Shown in pieces: positions 26,208 to 35,348 of a stretch of 62,064 bases of DNA. Every line of letters begins with the position of its first letter. Within the stretch, counting starts at the first letter, position 1. Where the stretch lies: the NCBI GenBank assembly GCA_019694395.1, contig JAIBCC010000033.1, positions 1 through 62,064 on the forward strand, read 5' to 3'. The translations under genes and the position numbers were made by a program. The stretch is from Pyrinomonadaceae bacterium. GTDB lineage: Bacteria > Acidobacteriota > Blastocatellia > Pyrinomonadales > Pyrinomonadaceae. The notes under the pieces were generated by a model, which had not been told where the DNA came from, ran no database searches, and was given only the letters and a program-made list of their open reading frames with translations.

Positions 26208-28856
26208 CTATTCGGGCAATCCAATTTTCTTTACCAATTCCTTGAAACGCGGTTCATCTGCCAGAAAATCATAAACTTTAGAGTTTTTGATGGTAATCAA
26301 TTGCGGATCGCGTTCTTCAAAGGCTTGATTCAGATATTCAAGCACTTTTTCTTTATCCCGATTAGCGGCGTAGGAATAGGCGAGGCTTTCATTTTGAAGA
26401 TAGGCATTTTTGTCATTTTCCAAAATATATTTTTGTTCGGCTAATTGGCTTTTCAGATATTCGCCCCAAAAACCTTTCCAGCCTTTATTTTGAAAAGCAT
26501 CTCTGAATTTTTGAAGTTCGGCGGTTGGCAATCCATCCAGTTTGAGAGCGATCAAATATTGCTCGACTGATTCGGCATACATTTCTTTCTCGGCAAAAAT
26601 GTCGCCAATATTATATCTGACCAACGCATTTTCGGGATATAATTCGGCAGTTTTATTTAGTTGAGCCAGGGCTTCGTCGTGCTTTCCGGCAAAACTCAAT
26701 AAATTACCTTTCATCCGGTTAATGGTTAAAGACAACGGGTCAAGTTCCAGAGCTTTGGAGATTTCCTTAAGGGCTCCATCGTGCCTTCCGCTAAATGCCA
26801 ACAGCTCAGCATACCATTGATGAACAGTCGGATAATTAGGATTAAGTTGGATGGATTTAGCAAATTCCCGCTCGGCTCCCTCCCAATCAAAATCGTAGCT
26901 GTGAAAAATACGTCCGAGTGAGGCGTGTGCTTCGGCAAGCGTTTCGTCTAATTCGAGAGCTTTTAGTGCCGATTGTTTGGCTAACGGCATATACTCTTTT
27001 GGTCTGAAACTCCCATACAGAGGCATCAGTGCATAAACATCTGACAAACCTGCGTAAGCGAGTGCGTAATTCGGGTCTTTTTCGACAGCTTGTTTGAAAT
27101 ATTCGATTGACCTTTCAAAATCTTTGACATTTCGTTTGTTCCAATGAAAGCGTCCCCGCAGATACATTTGCTTGGCTTCAGAGTTGGAAGTGTCGCTTTT
27201 AGCAAGTTGTTTTTGCTCGGTGGCTGACAATTTGAGATGCAATTTTTCCGAAACATCTTTGGCAATATCGCTTTGAAGTGCAACCAAATCTTTCATTTTG
27301 CGATCATATTTTGAAGTCCACAAAACGTCTTGTGTCGCCGTTTCAACCAGTTCAAGATGCAGGTTCAACTCGTCACCGTGCTGAACCATTCGCCCGATTA
27401 AAAGAGCATCCACCTTTAATTCAAAACCGATTTGGCTTAATGAAATTTGCTTGTCTTTGTAAGTAAAAACGGTGCTGCGTGCCTTGATGGAAAGATTCGG
27501 AATATTTGAAAGACTACTGATCAAATTTTCCGTCATTCCGTCCGAAAGATATTCGACATCTTTGCTGGCACTTTCATTGACAAAAGGCATCACCGCAATA
27601 GATTTGATCTGTTTGGTCGGATAATAAAAATGGTAGCCGAAATAGCCTAGAGCCGAAATCAATAAAACCGCCAAACCTCCGATTATCCAACGATTTAGCC
27701 AAAATCTTGCGCCTGTTGCCGATAATTGCTGGGTTTGATTGCCGATAAAAGTTTCGCCGGTTGAAGAAGCCGTCAACAGATTTTTTTCGATTTCCAGATC
27801 TGTCAGCACTTCCTTGATAGTTTGATACCGTTCATCCCGATCTTTCTTAAGACATCGGCGAATGATTTTTGCAACTTCCGGCGGAATTTCCGCTTGAAGA
27901 GGTTGCGGTTCGTCATTGAGAACCGACTTAATCATTTCAGAAACGGTTTCGCCTCTAAATGGTAAATCTCCCGATAACATTTCAAAGAACACCGCGCCGA
28001 AGCTGAAAATATCAGTTCGTGCATCAACTTCTTTGCCCGCTGCCTGTTCCGGCGACATATAATCCGCAGTGCCAATAATAGTGCCAAAATTCGTTTCAGT
28101 AGTTAAATTGGTATCTTCTGCTTTTTGTTTCCGTCTCTCTACGTTTATAGGTTGTTGAGAAGTTAGTTTTGCAATTCCAAAATCAAGAATTTTGACTAAA
28201 CCATTCTCCCGGATCATCACGTTATCGGGTTTGATGTCACGATGAATGATTCCGGCAGAATGAGCCTCGTCCAAAGCGGAAGCAATCTGAACCGCAATTT
28301 CTATCGAAAATTTGAAGTTCAATGAATTACTTTTGATATGTTCTTTTAAGGTTTTGCCGTTGATAAATTCAGTGGCAATAAAATGGGTTCCGTCAGATTC
28401 ACCGATTTCATAAATAGTAATGATGTTCGGATGATTTAACGCCGAAGCGGATTTGGCTTCGCGCACGAAACGGCTCATCCGCACTTTATCTGCGGCAAAT
28501 TCCGGCGGCAAAATCTTAAGAGCAATTTTTCGGTCAAGTTTTGTGTCCTCAGCCAGATAAACCTCACCCATTCCTCCTTTTCCAAGCAGACGGATAATTT
28601 CGTAATGCCCGATTTTTGTGCTGGTGAGATCTGGCAAATTGTCGTTTTCGGCGAACATTTCAGCCGCCAAAGATTCAGGAGAAATACCCAAAACATTGTC
28701 GGAATCATCTTCAAAGGCGAGTAGGGATTCGACTTCACGCAACAATTCTTTGTTCATCCCACAGGATTTTTTCAAAAAGGCGATCCGCTCATTTGGCAAA
28801 ACTTCTAAAGCAGCGTGAAAAATTTCCTCAATTCTTTTTAGTTTTCCGGATTCCAT
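26208..28856 (-). CDS. Transmembrane Ser/Thr protein kinase with TolB-like and TPR region
   Basis: An 882-residue Hanks-type kinase. The catalytic domain is at about 84-350: Gly-loop GKGGMGEVY at 92-100, Lys114, HRDIKPDN from 205, DFG at 225-227 and an APE-equivalent YMSPEQAAG. One transmembrane helix is near 386-408. The extracytoplasmic part starts with a TolB-like/CadC-type module (SIAVMPFVNES, then YLSDGMTENLI) and continues with about seven TPR repeats to the end. This architecture is characteristic of Acidobacteriota. The gene converges on the secreted-protein operon with only seven bases between stops. Sensing of envelope partners by the TPRs is plausible but unproven. Confidence 0.93.
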   Translation of the reverse strand: MESGKLKRIEEIFHAALEVLPNERIAFLKKSCGMNKELLREVESLLAFEDDSDNVLGISPESLAAEMFAENDNLPDLTSTKIGHYEIIRLLGKGGMGEVYLAEDTKLDRKIALKILPPEFAADKVRMSRFVREAKSASALNHPNIITIYEIGESDGTHFIATEFINGKTLKEHIKSNSLNFKFSIEIAVQIASALDEAHSAGIIHRDIKPDNVMIRENGLVKILDFGIAKLTSQQPINVERRKQKAEDTNLTTETNFGTIIGTADYMSPEQAAGKEVDARTDIFSFGAVFFEMLSGDLPFRGETVSEMIKSVLNDEPQPLQAEIPPEVAKIIRRCLKKDRDERYQTIKEVLTDLEIEKNLLTASSTGETFIGNQTQQLSATGARFWLNRWIIGGLAVLLISALGYFGYHFYYPTKQIKSIAVMPFVNESASKDVEYLSDGMTENLISSLSNIPNLSIKARSTVFTYKDKQISLSQIGFELKVDALLIGRMVQHGDELNLHLELVETATQDVLWTSKYDRKMKDLVALQSDIAKDVSEKLHLKLSATEQKQLAKSDTSNSEAKQMYLRGRFHWNKRNVKDFERSIEYFKQAVEKDPNYALAYAGLSDVYALMPLYGSFRPKEYMPLAKQSALKALELDETLAEAHASLGRIFHSYDFDWEGAEREFAKSIQLNPNYPTVHQWYAELLAFSGRHDGALKEISKALELDPLSLTINRMKGNLLSFAGKHDEALAQLNKTAELYPENALVRYNIGDIFAEKEMYAESVEQYLIALKLDGLPTAELQKFRDAFQNKGWKGFWGEYLKSQLAEQKYILENDKNAYLQNESLAYSYAANRDKEKVLEYLNQAFEERDPQLITIKNSKVYDFLADEPRFKELVKKIGLPE

Positions 28857-29040
28857 TTAGGGGCAAAGCAGTCATTTGGCGGGAAAATTGCTTTTTGTAT
28901 AAAAGTAAGTATAGACCAGATTTCAATTTTGAAGAAAGTATTTTTATTTGAAAAGACATATTACACATCACAATTTTGAACCGGAACACTAATTTGTATT
29001 TTTAACAGGCAATTTTTATTTAAAGATTCGTCTATAAATT

Positions 29041-29706
29041 ATGAGAATCTTTGTTTACCTATTCATATTTTTAACATTTAGTTCGGCAACCTTAGCCCAA
29101 AAATCTTTTGAAATTAAAGACGCTTCCAAGTATTTCGACATCAAAATAAAAGTTGAAGATTGCGACGAATCGGGTTGTCAGGGAAAGGGAAATTTTTCTT
29201 TTTACAAAAAAGGCACAAGCACTCCGTATCAGGTCATTGAGCACGAAGAAACTTATATTGACCTTGAATGGGAAGGAAAAATTGTGACAGAAAATTTGCC
29301 CTATAAAACCCAAGCCGCCGTTGATGTCGGCGATTACAATTTTGACGGAATGGAAGATGTTGCCATTTGCAACGGACGTTACGGCAATTACGGCGCACGA
29401 AGTTATGATGTTTATTTGTCTTCAAAATCCGCCGGAAAATTCGTTCATAACGAGGCACTTTCCGAACTGGGACAAAATTATATGGGGCTTTTTGACGTTA
29501 ATAAAAAGAAAAAGACCTTGAGCGTTTACGGCAAAAGCGGGTGTTGTTTTCATATTGAAGAAGAATACAAAGTCGTCAATAATCGCCCCGTTAAAGTCTA
29601 TGCCAAAGAAGAAGATGCAATGTCCGATGATCAAAGAGTAAAAATTACGACTTCTACCCTAATCAATGGCAAATGGCGGACAAAAGTCAGGTATGCAAAA
29701 CAATAA
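29041..29706 (+). CDS. Secreted XAC2610-like protein, copy 1
   Basis: A 221-residue exported protein with a signal peptide of about 19 residues. The mature part contains FEIKDASKYFDIKIKVEDC, an FG-GAP/VCBS-like calcium loop DYNFDGMEDVAIC, an SYDVYLSSKSAGKF strand and a GKSGCCFH segment with vicinal cysteines. This pattern is that of XAC2610-related proteins, which are secreted and of unknown function. It is a tandem paralogue of the gene at 29782. No ECF-like element was found before this copy, unlike copy 2. Confidence 0.75.
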   Translation: MRIFVYLFIFLTFSSATLAQKSFEIKDASKYFDIKIKVEDCDESGCQGKGNFSFYKKGTSTPYQVIEHEETYIDLEWEGKIVTENLPYKTQAAVDVGDYNFDGMEDVAICNGRYGNYGARSYDVYLSSKSAGKFVHNEALSELGQNYMGLFDVNKKKKTLSVYGKSGCCFHIEEEYKVVNNRPVKVYAKEEDAMSDDQRVKITTSTLINGKWRTKVRYAKQ

Positions 29707-29716
29707 TAATAATTTT

Positions 29717-29746
29717 TGACCTCTTTCCGATTGATTTTTCGTTTTT
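29717..29746 (+). promoter_or_regulatory. ECF-sigma-like promoter element (copy D)
   Basis: TGACC-N18-CGTTTTT (the last box is slightly degenerate), 35 bases upstream of the ATG at 29782. It gives copy 2 of the tandem pair a promoter of its own. Confidence 0.55.
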
Positions 29747-29781
29747 ATTAATGATAATCATTTCGGAGAATTCTAAAAAAT

Positions 29782-30456
29782 ATGAAAACTTTTTTCTTGA
29801 CCTGTTTATTTTTAATTTTCTGTCTTCCGGCGTTTGCCCAGAAAACTTTTGAATTGAAAGATGCTTCAAAATATTTTGACATCAAAATCAAAGTTGCCAA
29901 ATGCGAAGACGGATTTTGCAGCGGTAAAGCAACATTTTCTTTTTTAAAAAAAGGGGGAACGACTCCGTATCAAGTAATAAATTTGCCCGATACGCAAATC
30001 CAATTGGACGAAAACGGTAATGCTCAGGCAAATATTTCAATGCTTTACGATAATCAAAGTGCAGTTAATATTGATGATTTTAACTTTGACGGAATGGAAG
30101 ATGTGGCGGTTTGCGACGGCGCGAACGGCAGTTACGGCGGACCTTCGTATCAGGTTTATCTTTCTTCCAAATCTGCCGGAAAGTTTGTTTTCAGTCAGGC
30201 TTTTACTGATTTAGGCTCACATCTGGGAATGTTCGAGGTTGATAAAGAGAAAAAAGTTTTGCGGATTTTTGATAAAAGCGGCTGCTGTTGGCACGTTACC
30301 GAGGAATATTCGGTGGTCAATAATCGTCCGGTAAAAGTCTTTGTCGAAGAAGAAGATGCCACGATTCCTGATGAAACAAAAGTTAAAATTACTACTAAAA
30401 CTTTAGTTAAAGGTAAGTGGCAGACAAAAGTTAAATATGTGAAACGGGAGCAGTAA
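29782..30456 (+). CDS. Secreted XAC2610-like protein, copy 2
   Basis: A 224-residue exported protein with a signal peptide of about 19 residues (AFAQ). It has the same order of motifs as copy 1: FELKDASKYFDIKIKV, the calcium-type loop DFNFDGMEDVAVC, SYQVYLSSKSAGKF and DKSGCCWH. The greatest divergence is in the 60-residue stretch before the calcium loop. The four conserved cysteines suggest disulfides. The function of this family is unknown. It is controlled by its own ECF-like element. The stop lies three bases from the stop of the convergent kinase-like gene. Confidence 0.75.
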   Translation: MKTFFLTCLFLIFCLPAFAQKTFELKDASKYFDIKIKVAKCEDGFCSGKATFSFLKKGGTTPYQVINLPDTQIQLDENGNAQANISMLYDNQSAVNIDDFNFDGMEDVAVCDGANGSYGGPSYQVYLSSKSAGKFVFSQAFTDLGSHLGMFEVDKEKKVLRIFDKSGCCWHVTEEYSVVNNRPVKVFVEEEDATIPDETKVKITTKTLVKGKWQTKVKYVKREQ

Positions 30457-30459
30457 CGA

Positions 30460-30972
30460 TTAATTTTTCTTGCAGCTTTCCAAAAAATCCTGCACCTCTT
30501 GAGGAGATTTGAGTCGAATAATCTTTTTTTCATTTTCAACTTTCTTGAGCCGCGCTTCAATTTCGGGTTTGGCTCTTTTAGGAAAAGTCCAAACCCAATC
30601 CAACATATCAAAATCAACTTTTTCGTTGCAACCTTCGGTCATATCGGGACGATTTGTATTTCGGTAAGTCCACCATCGTTTCAAAATCCGATAAAGACAG
30701 ATGGTGCGCGGCAAATCCAGAAAAATCGCCGTATCACACGCCGCAAGACGCGTTTCCATCGTTCCGCCGAAATTTCCGTCCATTATCCACGAATCTTTTT
30801 TGAGTAATTCTTCAACTTTGCTCTGCCATTCCAATTTTGACGGTTTTTGCCAGCCCGCAATCCAATAAAGTTTATCGAGATGTAACACTTCGATTTGCAA
30901 AATTTCACTTAATTTTTTCGCCAAAGTTGATTTTCCCGCTCCGCCCGAACCGATGATGACTATTCGTTTCAT
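30460..30972 (-). CDS. P-loop nucleoside/nucleotide kinase-like (adenylate kinase/FlaR type)
   Basis: The ATG at 30972 is chosen because it begins MKRIVIIGSGGAGKST, placing the Walker A motif (GSGGAGKST) at residues 8-16, and because it overlaps the upstream stop by four bases. The longer frame to 31047 would run into the neighbouring gene. The product has 170 residues. Further markers are WIAGWQKPS, IMDGNFGGTM, DTAIFLDLPRTICLYR and a C-terminal Lys-rich helix. Proteins annotated as DNA topology modulation (FlaR) or AAA/adenylate-kinase-like have this set of motifs. The substrate is unknown. It is coupled to the CPBP gene. Confidence 0.82.
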   Translation of the reverse strand: MKRIVIIGSGGAGKSTLAKKLSEILQIEVLHLDKLYWIAGWQKPSKLEWQSKVEELLKKDSWIMDGNFGGTMETRLAACDTAIFLDLPRTICLYRILKRWWTYRNTNRPDMTEGCNEKVDFDMLDWVWTFPKRAKPEIEARLKKVENEKKIIRLKSPQEVQDFLESCKKN

Positions 30973-31727
30973 AATTGTTTTTTCTGATACAACGCCAGAA
31001 CATCCATCGTCAGCGCAACGATACAGTGAAGCAGAAAACCGAGCCAAATCGTGTTATTGGTATAGCTTAGCCAACCTAAGAAAATCCCTGCCAAAATGGC
31101 GGCAAGAGCTTCTGCACCGGGTTTGCCGAAATGAATCATACAATAGGGAACCATCATCACAAAGATCGAATACATTCCAAGCGTTGGTTTGAGACTGTGA
31201 ACCAAAAAGCCGCGAAAGAAAAATTCGAGACAGAAAAATTGGAAAATATAGATGATTTCCCAAATCAAAAGTGATTGGCTGAAATAGGATTCGCCATTAA
31301 AAATGCGGAAAAAAGGATATTTTTCGGCAAAACTTGAGGTCAGCGAAGCAAGGAAAATCAATGGCAGCATAATGACAAAACAAAGTAGTAAAACTTGCCA
31401 GAAACCTTCTTCGATTTGGATCGCTAAACCAAAATCCGTTAAATTTTTGCCAAAAATAACTTTAAGAAAAAAAGCCGGAATCAAAAAATAAAAAACTGTA
31501 ACTAAACCAACCCAATAACTTAGCTGAGGCAGATTGTTGTTTTCAGTATTGCCGATTAAGTTTCCAAACCAAGCCAGCGGAGTATTTCGCAAAAAGTCGG
31601 AAACTGTTTTGACATCTTTCAGATAATAGATGCAGGTCAGCCCAAATGCCGCATAAATAAGGGCAAACAGCGCGAGTTTATCGAGACCGGCAAAATCAAG
31701 CCGGATTGATTCGTAGATTTTTAGCAT
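30969..31727 (-). CDS. CPBP-family intramembrane metalloprotease (CAAX-protease-like)
   Basis: A 252-residue multi-pass membrane protein with about seven helices. The ABI/CPBP signature is present: a Glu-x-x-x-Arg motif in CLEFFFRG, then a helix with MIHFGKP carrying the conserved His, and a last motif FLLHCIVAL with a second His. Members cleave or process membrane-proximal peptides, for example in bacteriocin self-immunity. The substrate is unknown. The stop overlaps the P-loop kinase start (ATGA). The PIN-domain gene ends one base before this gene starts, so all may form one transcript. Confidence 0.88.
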   Translation of the reverse strand: MLKIYESIRLDFAGLDKLALFALIYAAFGLTCIYYLKDVKTVSDFLRNTPLAWFGNLIGNTENNNLPQLSYWVGLVTVFYFLIPAFFLKVIFGKNLTDFGLAIQIEEGFWQVLLLCFVIMLPLIFLASLTSSFAEKYPFFRIFNGESYFSQSLLIWEIIYIFQFFCLEFFFRGFLVHSLKPTLGMYSIFVMMVPYCMIHFGKPGAEALAAILAGIFLGWLSYTNNTIWLGFLLHCIVALTMDVLALYQKKQL

Positions 31728-31728
31728 T

Positions 31729-32106
31729 TTAAATAGGCGGTTTTTCCCACTTCAAATTCTGAATAAACTTAAAATCCGCTACATTGTAGGTCAAGATTGT
31801 CAGGTCGTTTTCGAGCGCAGTCGCCGCAATTTGAGCATCGCCGAGTAACAAACCGTGCGTGTTCGAGTATTTGTCAATCAATTCAATCGCCAGTTGAGAT
31901 GTATCGGTATCAATCAGCAAAAGCGAAAAGTTATCAAGATATTTTTTGATAACTCGCTTTTCTTGATTAGATTTCGAGCCTTGAATATTTTCGATGTAAA
32001 TAGTTGAACAAATAACTGCGCCAGTTGTTTCGATGTAGGTTTTTAATTGAGCATTACCCTTAAATATTTGAGAAAAGATGTTTGTATCAGGCAAAAGAGT
32101 TTTCAT
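31729..32106 (-). CDS. PIN-domain RNase toxin (VapC-like)
   Basis: A 125-residue PIN protein. The acidic metal-binding residues are in place: Asp7 (LLPDTN), Glu39 (YIEN), Asp90 (LLLGDAQIAATAL) and Asp111 (TYNVADF). PIN toxins cut tRNA or rRNA when released from their antitoxin. The start overlaps the stop of the small upstream ORF by four bases, the normal arrangement of an antitoxin-toxin pair. The type II toxin-antitoxin assignment rests on motif plus arrangement. Confidence 0.88.
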   Translation of the reverse strand: MKTLLPDTNIFSQIFKGNAQLKTYIETTGAVICSTIYIENIQGSKSNQEKRVIKKYLDNFSLLLIDTDTSQLAIELIDKYSNTHGLLLGDAQIAATALENDLTILTYNVADFKFIQNLKWEKPPI

Positions 32107-32351
32107 ATTTTTCCGTTATTTTTATCCCGAATCTTTCTGGCAATTTCTAATGCATCTTCCTCGCGGTCAGCCCAAATTCCCAGAACGGCATCACCATCTT
32201 CCTTTAAACTATTTCGTCTTGGCGGAATAATGTTTGATTTTTTAACCTCTTTTTGCTCAAGCTCTTGCAAAAGTTTTTCGGTGAACTTACGGTCTTTTAT
32301 ACGGAATAAACGATGAATGTTTTGTGGCACTTCAATAACTAGCTGTCCCAT
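32103..32351 (-). CDS. Antitoxin of the PIN toxin
   Basis: An 82-residue acidic/basic protein. Residues 1-30 (GQLVIEVPQNIHRLFRI) resemble the short beta strand of a ribbon-helix-helix or AbrB-type DNA-binding antitoxin. The C-terminal half (EDALEIARKIRDKNN) is a helix suited to clamp the toxin. It precedes the PIN gene with a four-base overlap and probably autoregulates the pair. The family is not firmly recognised, so the call rests mainly on position and size. Confidence 0.72.
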   Translation of the reverse strand: MGQLVIEVPQNIHRLFRIKDRKFTEKLLQELEQKEVKKSNIIPPRRNSLKEDGDAVLGIWADREEDALEIARKIRDKNNGKI

Positions 32352-32453
32352 AATCTTTACCTCGAAATGATTTTATCATAGAAAAAAATAAAGGTGAAAA
32401 AATTGGATTATCCCCAACTTTTCCACCTTATCACCTTTCAACTTTTAAACTTT

Positions 32454-33743
32454 CTATCCTTTGATTTGATAAAAAGCCTTTCTACCCAAATAACGAGCCG
32501 AGGTGCCTAAATCTTCTTCAATTCGGAGCAATTGATTGTATTTTGCAATGCGGTCTGAACGGCACAGCGAACCTGTTTTGATTTGTCCGGCGTTGGTCGC
32601 AACGGCTAGATCGGCGATAAAAGAGTCTTCGGTTTCGCCCGAACGGTGCGAGATAACTGCAGTCATATTATTGGTTTTAGCCAGTTCGATCGCATCCAAA
32701 GTTTCGGTTAAAGTGCCGATTTGATTGACTTTGATCAAAATTGCATTGGCACAGCCTTCGTCAATTCCTTTTTGCAAAAATTTTGTGTTGGTAACAAAAA
32801 GATCATCGCCAACAAGTTGAACTTTTTTACCGATTTTGTCAGTAATGTATTTCCAACCCGCCCAATCGTTTTCCGCCATTCCGTCTTCGATAGAAATGAT
32901 CGGATATTTTTCCGTCCACGAAATCCAATAATCCGCCATTTCGGTTGGGGTTAATTCGCGTTTATCGGACTTTTTGAAAATATATTTGCCGTCTTTGAAA
33001 AACTCGCTCGCCGCCGGATCAAGTGCGAGCATTACATCTTCGCCCGCTTTGTAACCTGCTTTTTCGATAGCTTCCAAAATCGTTTCGACTGCTTCTTCGT
33101 TCGATTTGAGATTCGGAGCAAATCCGCCTTCGTCACCGACTCCGGTTGAATATCCGCGAGATTTCAGCACATTTTTTAAGTTATGGAAAATTTCTGCGCC
33201 GCAGCGTAAACCTTCGGCAAAAGTTTCTGCGCCAACCGGCATTACCATAAATTCTTGGAAATCAACGTTGTTATCAGCGTGTGCGCCGCCGTTCAAAATG
33301 TTCATCATCGGAACCGGCAAAGTTTTGGCATTCGTGCCGCCCAAATAGCGATAAAGCGGCATTTGCAGAACGGTTGCACCCGCACGAGCGCACGCCAATG
33401 AAACTGCCAGCATCGCATTTGCGCCGAGATTTGATTTATTTTCCGTGCCGTCCAGTTCGAGCATCGTTTCGTCAATCAAAGTCTGATCAAGCACATCCAT
33501 TCCTTCCAATTCGTAAGCGATTTTTTCGTTGACATTTTCAACCGCTTTGGTCGTGCCTTTGCCCAAATAACGCCCTTTGTCGCCATCGCGCAACTCAACC
33601 GCTTCGTGTTCGCCCGTGGACGCGCCGGACGGAACACAGGCACGACCGATTTCGCCCGATTCCAAATAAACTTCCGCTTCGACTGTCGGATTGCCGCGAG
33701 AATCCAAAATTTCCCGTGCGTGAACTGTTTCGATTAAACTCAT
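32454..33743 (-). CDS. eno: Enolase
   Basis: A 429-residue glycolytic enzyme that converts 2-phosphoglycerate to phosphoenolpyruvate. It contains the full set of enolase markers: ARQIL-type start (HAREILDSRGNPTVE), SGASTGEHEAVELRDGD, GGAHADNN, the metal/catalytic segments SIEDGMAENDW and LVGDDLFVTN, the family signature ILIKVNQIGTLTET and SHRSGETEDSFIADLAV. The length is standard. The gene is monocistronic, with a TATAAT-like box upstream (minus strand, near 33785-33800). Confidence 0.98.
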   Translation of the reverse strand: MSLIETVHAREILDSRGNPTVEAEVYLESGEIGRACVPSGASTGEHEAVELRDGDKGRYLGKGTTKAVENVNEKIAYELEGMDVLDQTLIDETMLELDGTENKSNLGANAMLAVSLACARAGATVLQMPLYRYLGGTNAKTLPVPMMNILNGGAHADNNVDFQEFMVMPVGAETFAEGLRCGAEIFHNLKNVLKSRGYSTGVGDEGGFAPNLKSNEEAVETILEAIEKAGYKAGEDVMLALDPAASEFFKDGKYIFKKSDKRELTPTEMADYWISWTEKYPIISIEDGMAENDWAGWKYITDKIGKKVQLVGDDLFVTNTKFLQKGIDEGCANAILIKVNQIGTLTETLDAIELAKTNNMTAVISHRSGETEDSFIADLAVATNAGQIKTGSLCRSDRIAKYNQLLRIEEDLGTSARYLGRKAFYQIKG

Positions 33744-33912
33744 TTTGTTATAAAAAAGACTCCGTTAAGATTTATAAAACTAATGATTATAAATTTAGCA
33801 TTAAAATTGCTTTTGATAAACTCACCACGGATTTTGTTTGCAAAAAGCTAAAAACGTGCAATACTAACGCCAACCCCCAGAATTATTTAAACCGAACTAC
33901 CTCGGAGGGATA

Positions 33913-34623
33913 ATGCGAAAAACTCTTACTCTATTGCTTTTCTTAATCGGTTTAATCTTCGTTTTAAATTCAAATATTTTTGCTCAACCACCCTTAATTT
34001 ATGATGAGGAAGGAATTGAGAGTGTTGAATTAAATGAAGGTGAAACCGTCTTTTCAGTTTGCCCTTATTTAAAAAGGCGTGCTAATTGGTGTCATGGTGA
34101 TAATTACCAAATAGAAGTTAAAACAATGATTAAGAATCCAGAGCAAAAAGAATTTACTTATTATTATTTTGTGACAGGCGGAAAAATTATTGGTCAAGGC
34201 GCAAACGTAATTTGGGATTTAAAGGGGGAGAAAATAGGCGAATATTCAATCACAGTTGGAATTGGAAACGGCGAAATAATCAAAGAAAAAATTGTAACAA
34301 AAAAAATTTTATTGCAGTATTGTGATGATTGTGGAATGATTTGCTCATGTCCTTCTCTGACTGTTTCGGGTCTATCAGGAATTGCTCAACCCGGAGATAT
34401 ATTAATTTTCACAGCAAACCTTTCCGGTGGAAACCAAGACAGAGCAACTTTTAATTGGATGGTCTCAGCCGGGACGATTATTGTAGGGCAGGGAACATCA
34501 CAAATTTTGGTCAAGACCTCAAAAGACCTCGCTGGACAGATAGTTACGGCAACTGTTGAAGTTGGTGGGCTTTGCTCAGAGTGTCCGCAAACAACCCAAT
34601 CAGCTACAGTTAAAATCAAATAA
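33913..34623 (+). CDS. Secreted protein with PKD/Ig-like repeats
   Basis: A 236-residue exported protein; residues 1-24 are a signal peptide (NIFAQ). The mature region has two beta-sandwich-like units (about 45-130 and 140-236) with PKD-like phrases such as NFxWxVSxGTIxxGQGT and IVTATVEVGG, and several cysteines (YCDDCGMICSC, CSECPQ). No enzyme motif is visible. The start is supported by TCGGAGGG directly upstream. The gene is low in G+C compared with the flanking enolase and mtnC genes, and it stands alone between two minus-strand genes. Confidence 0.65.
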   Translation: MRKTLTLLLFLIGLIFVLNSNIFAQPPLIYDEEGIESVELNEGETVFSVCPYLKRRANWCHGDNYQIEVKTMIKNPEQKEFTYYYFVTGGKIIGQGANVIWDLKGEKIGEYSITVGIGNGEIIKEKIVTKKILLQYCDDCGMICSCPSLTVSGLSGIAQPGDILIFTANLSGGNQDRATFNWMVSAGTIIVGQGTSQILVKTSKDLAGQIVTATVEVGGLCSECPQTTQSATVKIK

Positions 34624-34625
34624 AA

Positions 34626-35327
34626 CTAAATCGAATCAAAGTTTTGCACGACTTCAAAAGAATGTTTTCCGGTAATCAACGCATTGCCTTCGCGGTCGGA
34701 GAGGATCGCGTCAATTCCGGCGTGATGAGCGGCTTCGAGTTCTTCCAGAACATCGGAAATAAATAAAATTTCGCGTTTCCGATTTTTTAATTCCTGAGCA
34801 ATATTTTCGTAACTTTGCTTTTCGCGTTTGTGTCCGACACTGGTGTCAAAATAGGCGGAAATGTATGGAGTCAGATCACCGAAATTTGAATATTTGAAGA
34901 TCATTTTTTGTGCCAGCACGCTTCCCGAAGAATAAATTGCAATCGTCTTTCCCTGACCATACCAACGTTCAAAGGCTCGCGGAACATCCTCGAACATCAC
35001 GCTTTTTAATTCGCCCGATTCGTAGCCGTCTTGCCAGATTTTTCCTTGTAAAGATTTGAGAATAGTTGATTTACGGTCAACCTCGATCAGGAATTTCAAA
35101 TATTCTGCGATTGATTCGGCTGATTTCTCGTCAAATTTTCGACCGTAAATTTGATTGGTCAAATCTTTTTTGTATTCAACTTTAATTTCCGAGATCTCGC
35201 GTTTTAGGTTCTCAAAATTCACTTCGATATATTCGCCAATTTTTGCTTTGGCGTAAGGAAAAAGTGTTTGATGCACAAAATCAATCGGTGTAGTCGTGCC
35301 TTCGATGTCGAGTAAAATTGCTTTCAT
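34626..35327 (-). CDS. mtnC: Acireductone synthase (enolase-phosphatase E1)
   Basis: A HAD-superfamily enzyme of methionine salvage that enolises and dephosphorylates 2,3-diketo-5-methylthiopentyl-1-phosphate to acireductone. The start at 35327 (MKAILLDIEGTT) is preferred because the family begins there; an ATG seven codons upstream (35348) abuts the previous stop and cannot be excluded. The nucleophile motif DIEGTTTPI lies at residues 7-15, with IYSSGSVLAQK (motif II) and the HKREKQSYENIA Lys region following, and FISDVLEELEAA with the acidic motif IV. It is last in a minus-strand group containing mtnD and mtnB. Confidence 0.92.
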   Translation of the reverse strand: MKAILLDIEGTTTPIDFVHQTLFPYAKAKIGEYIEVNFENLKREISEIKVEYKKDLTNQIYGRKFDEKSAESIAEYLKFLIEVDRKSTILKSLQGKIWQDGYESGELKSVMFEDVPRAFERWYGQGKTIAIYSSGSVLAQKMIFKYSNFGDLTPYISAYFDTSVGHKREKQSYENIAQELKNRKREILFISDVLEELEAAHHAGIDAILSDREGNALITGKHSFEVVQNFDSI

Positions 35328-35348
35328 CGTTAAATGTCGGGGAGGCAT

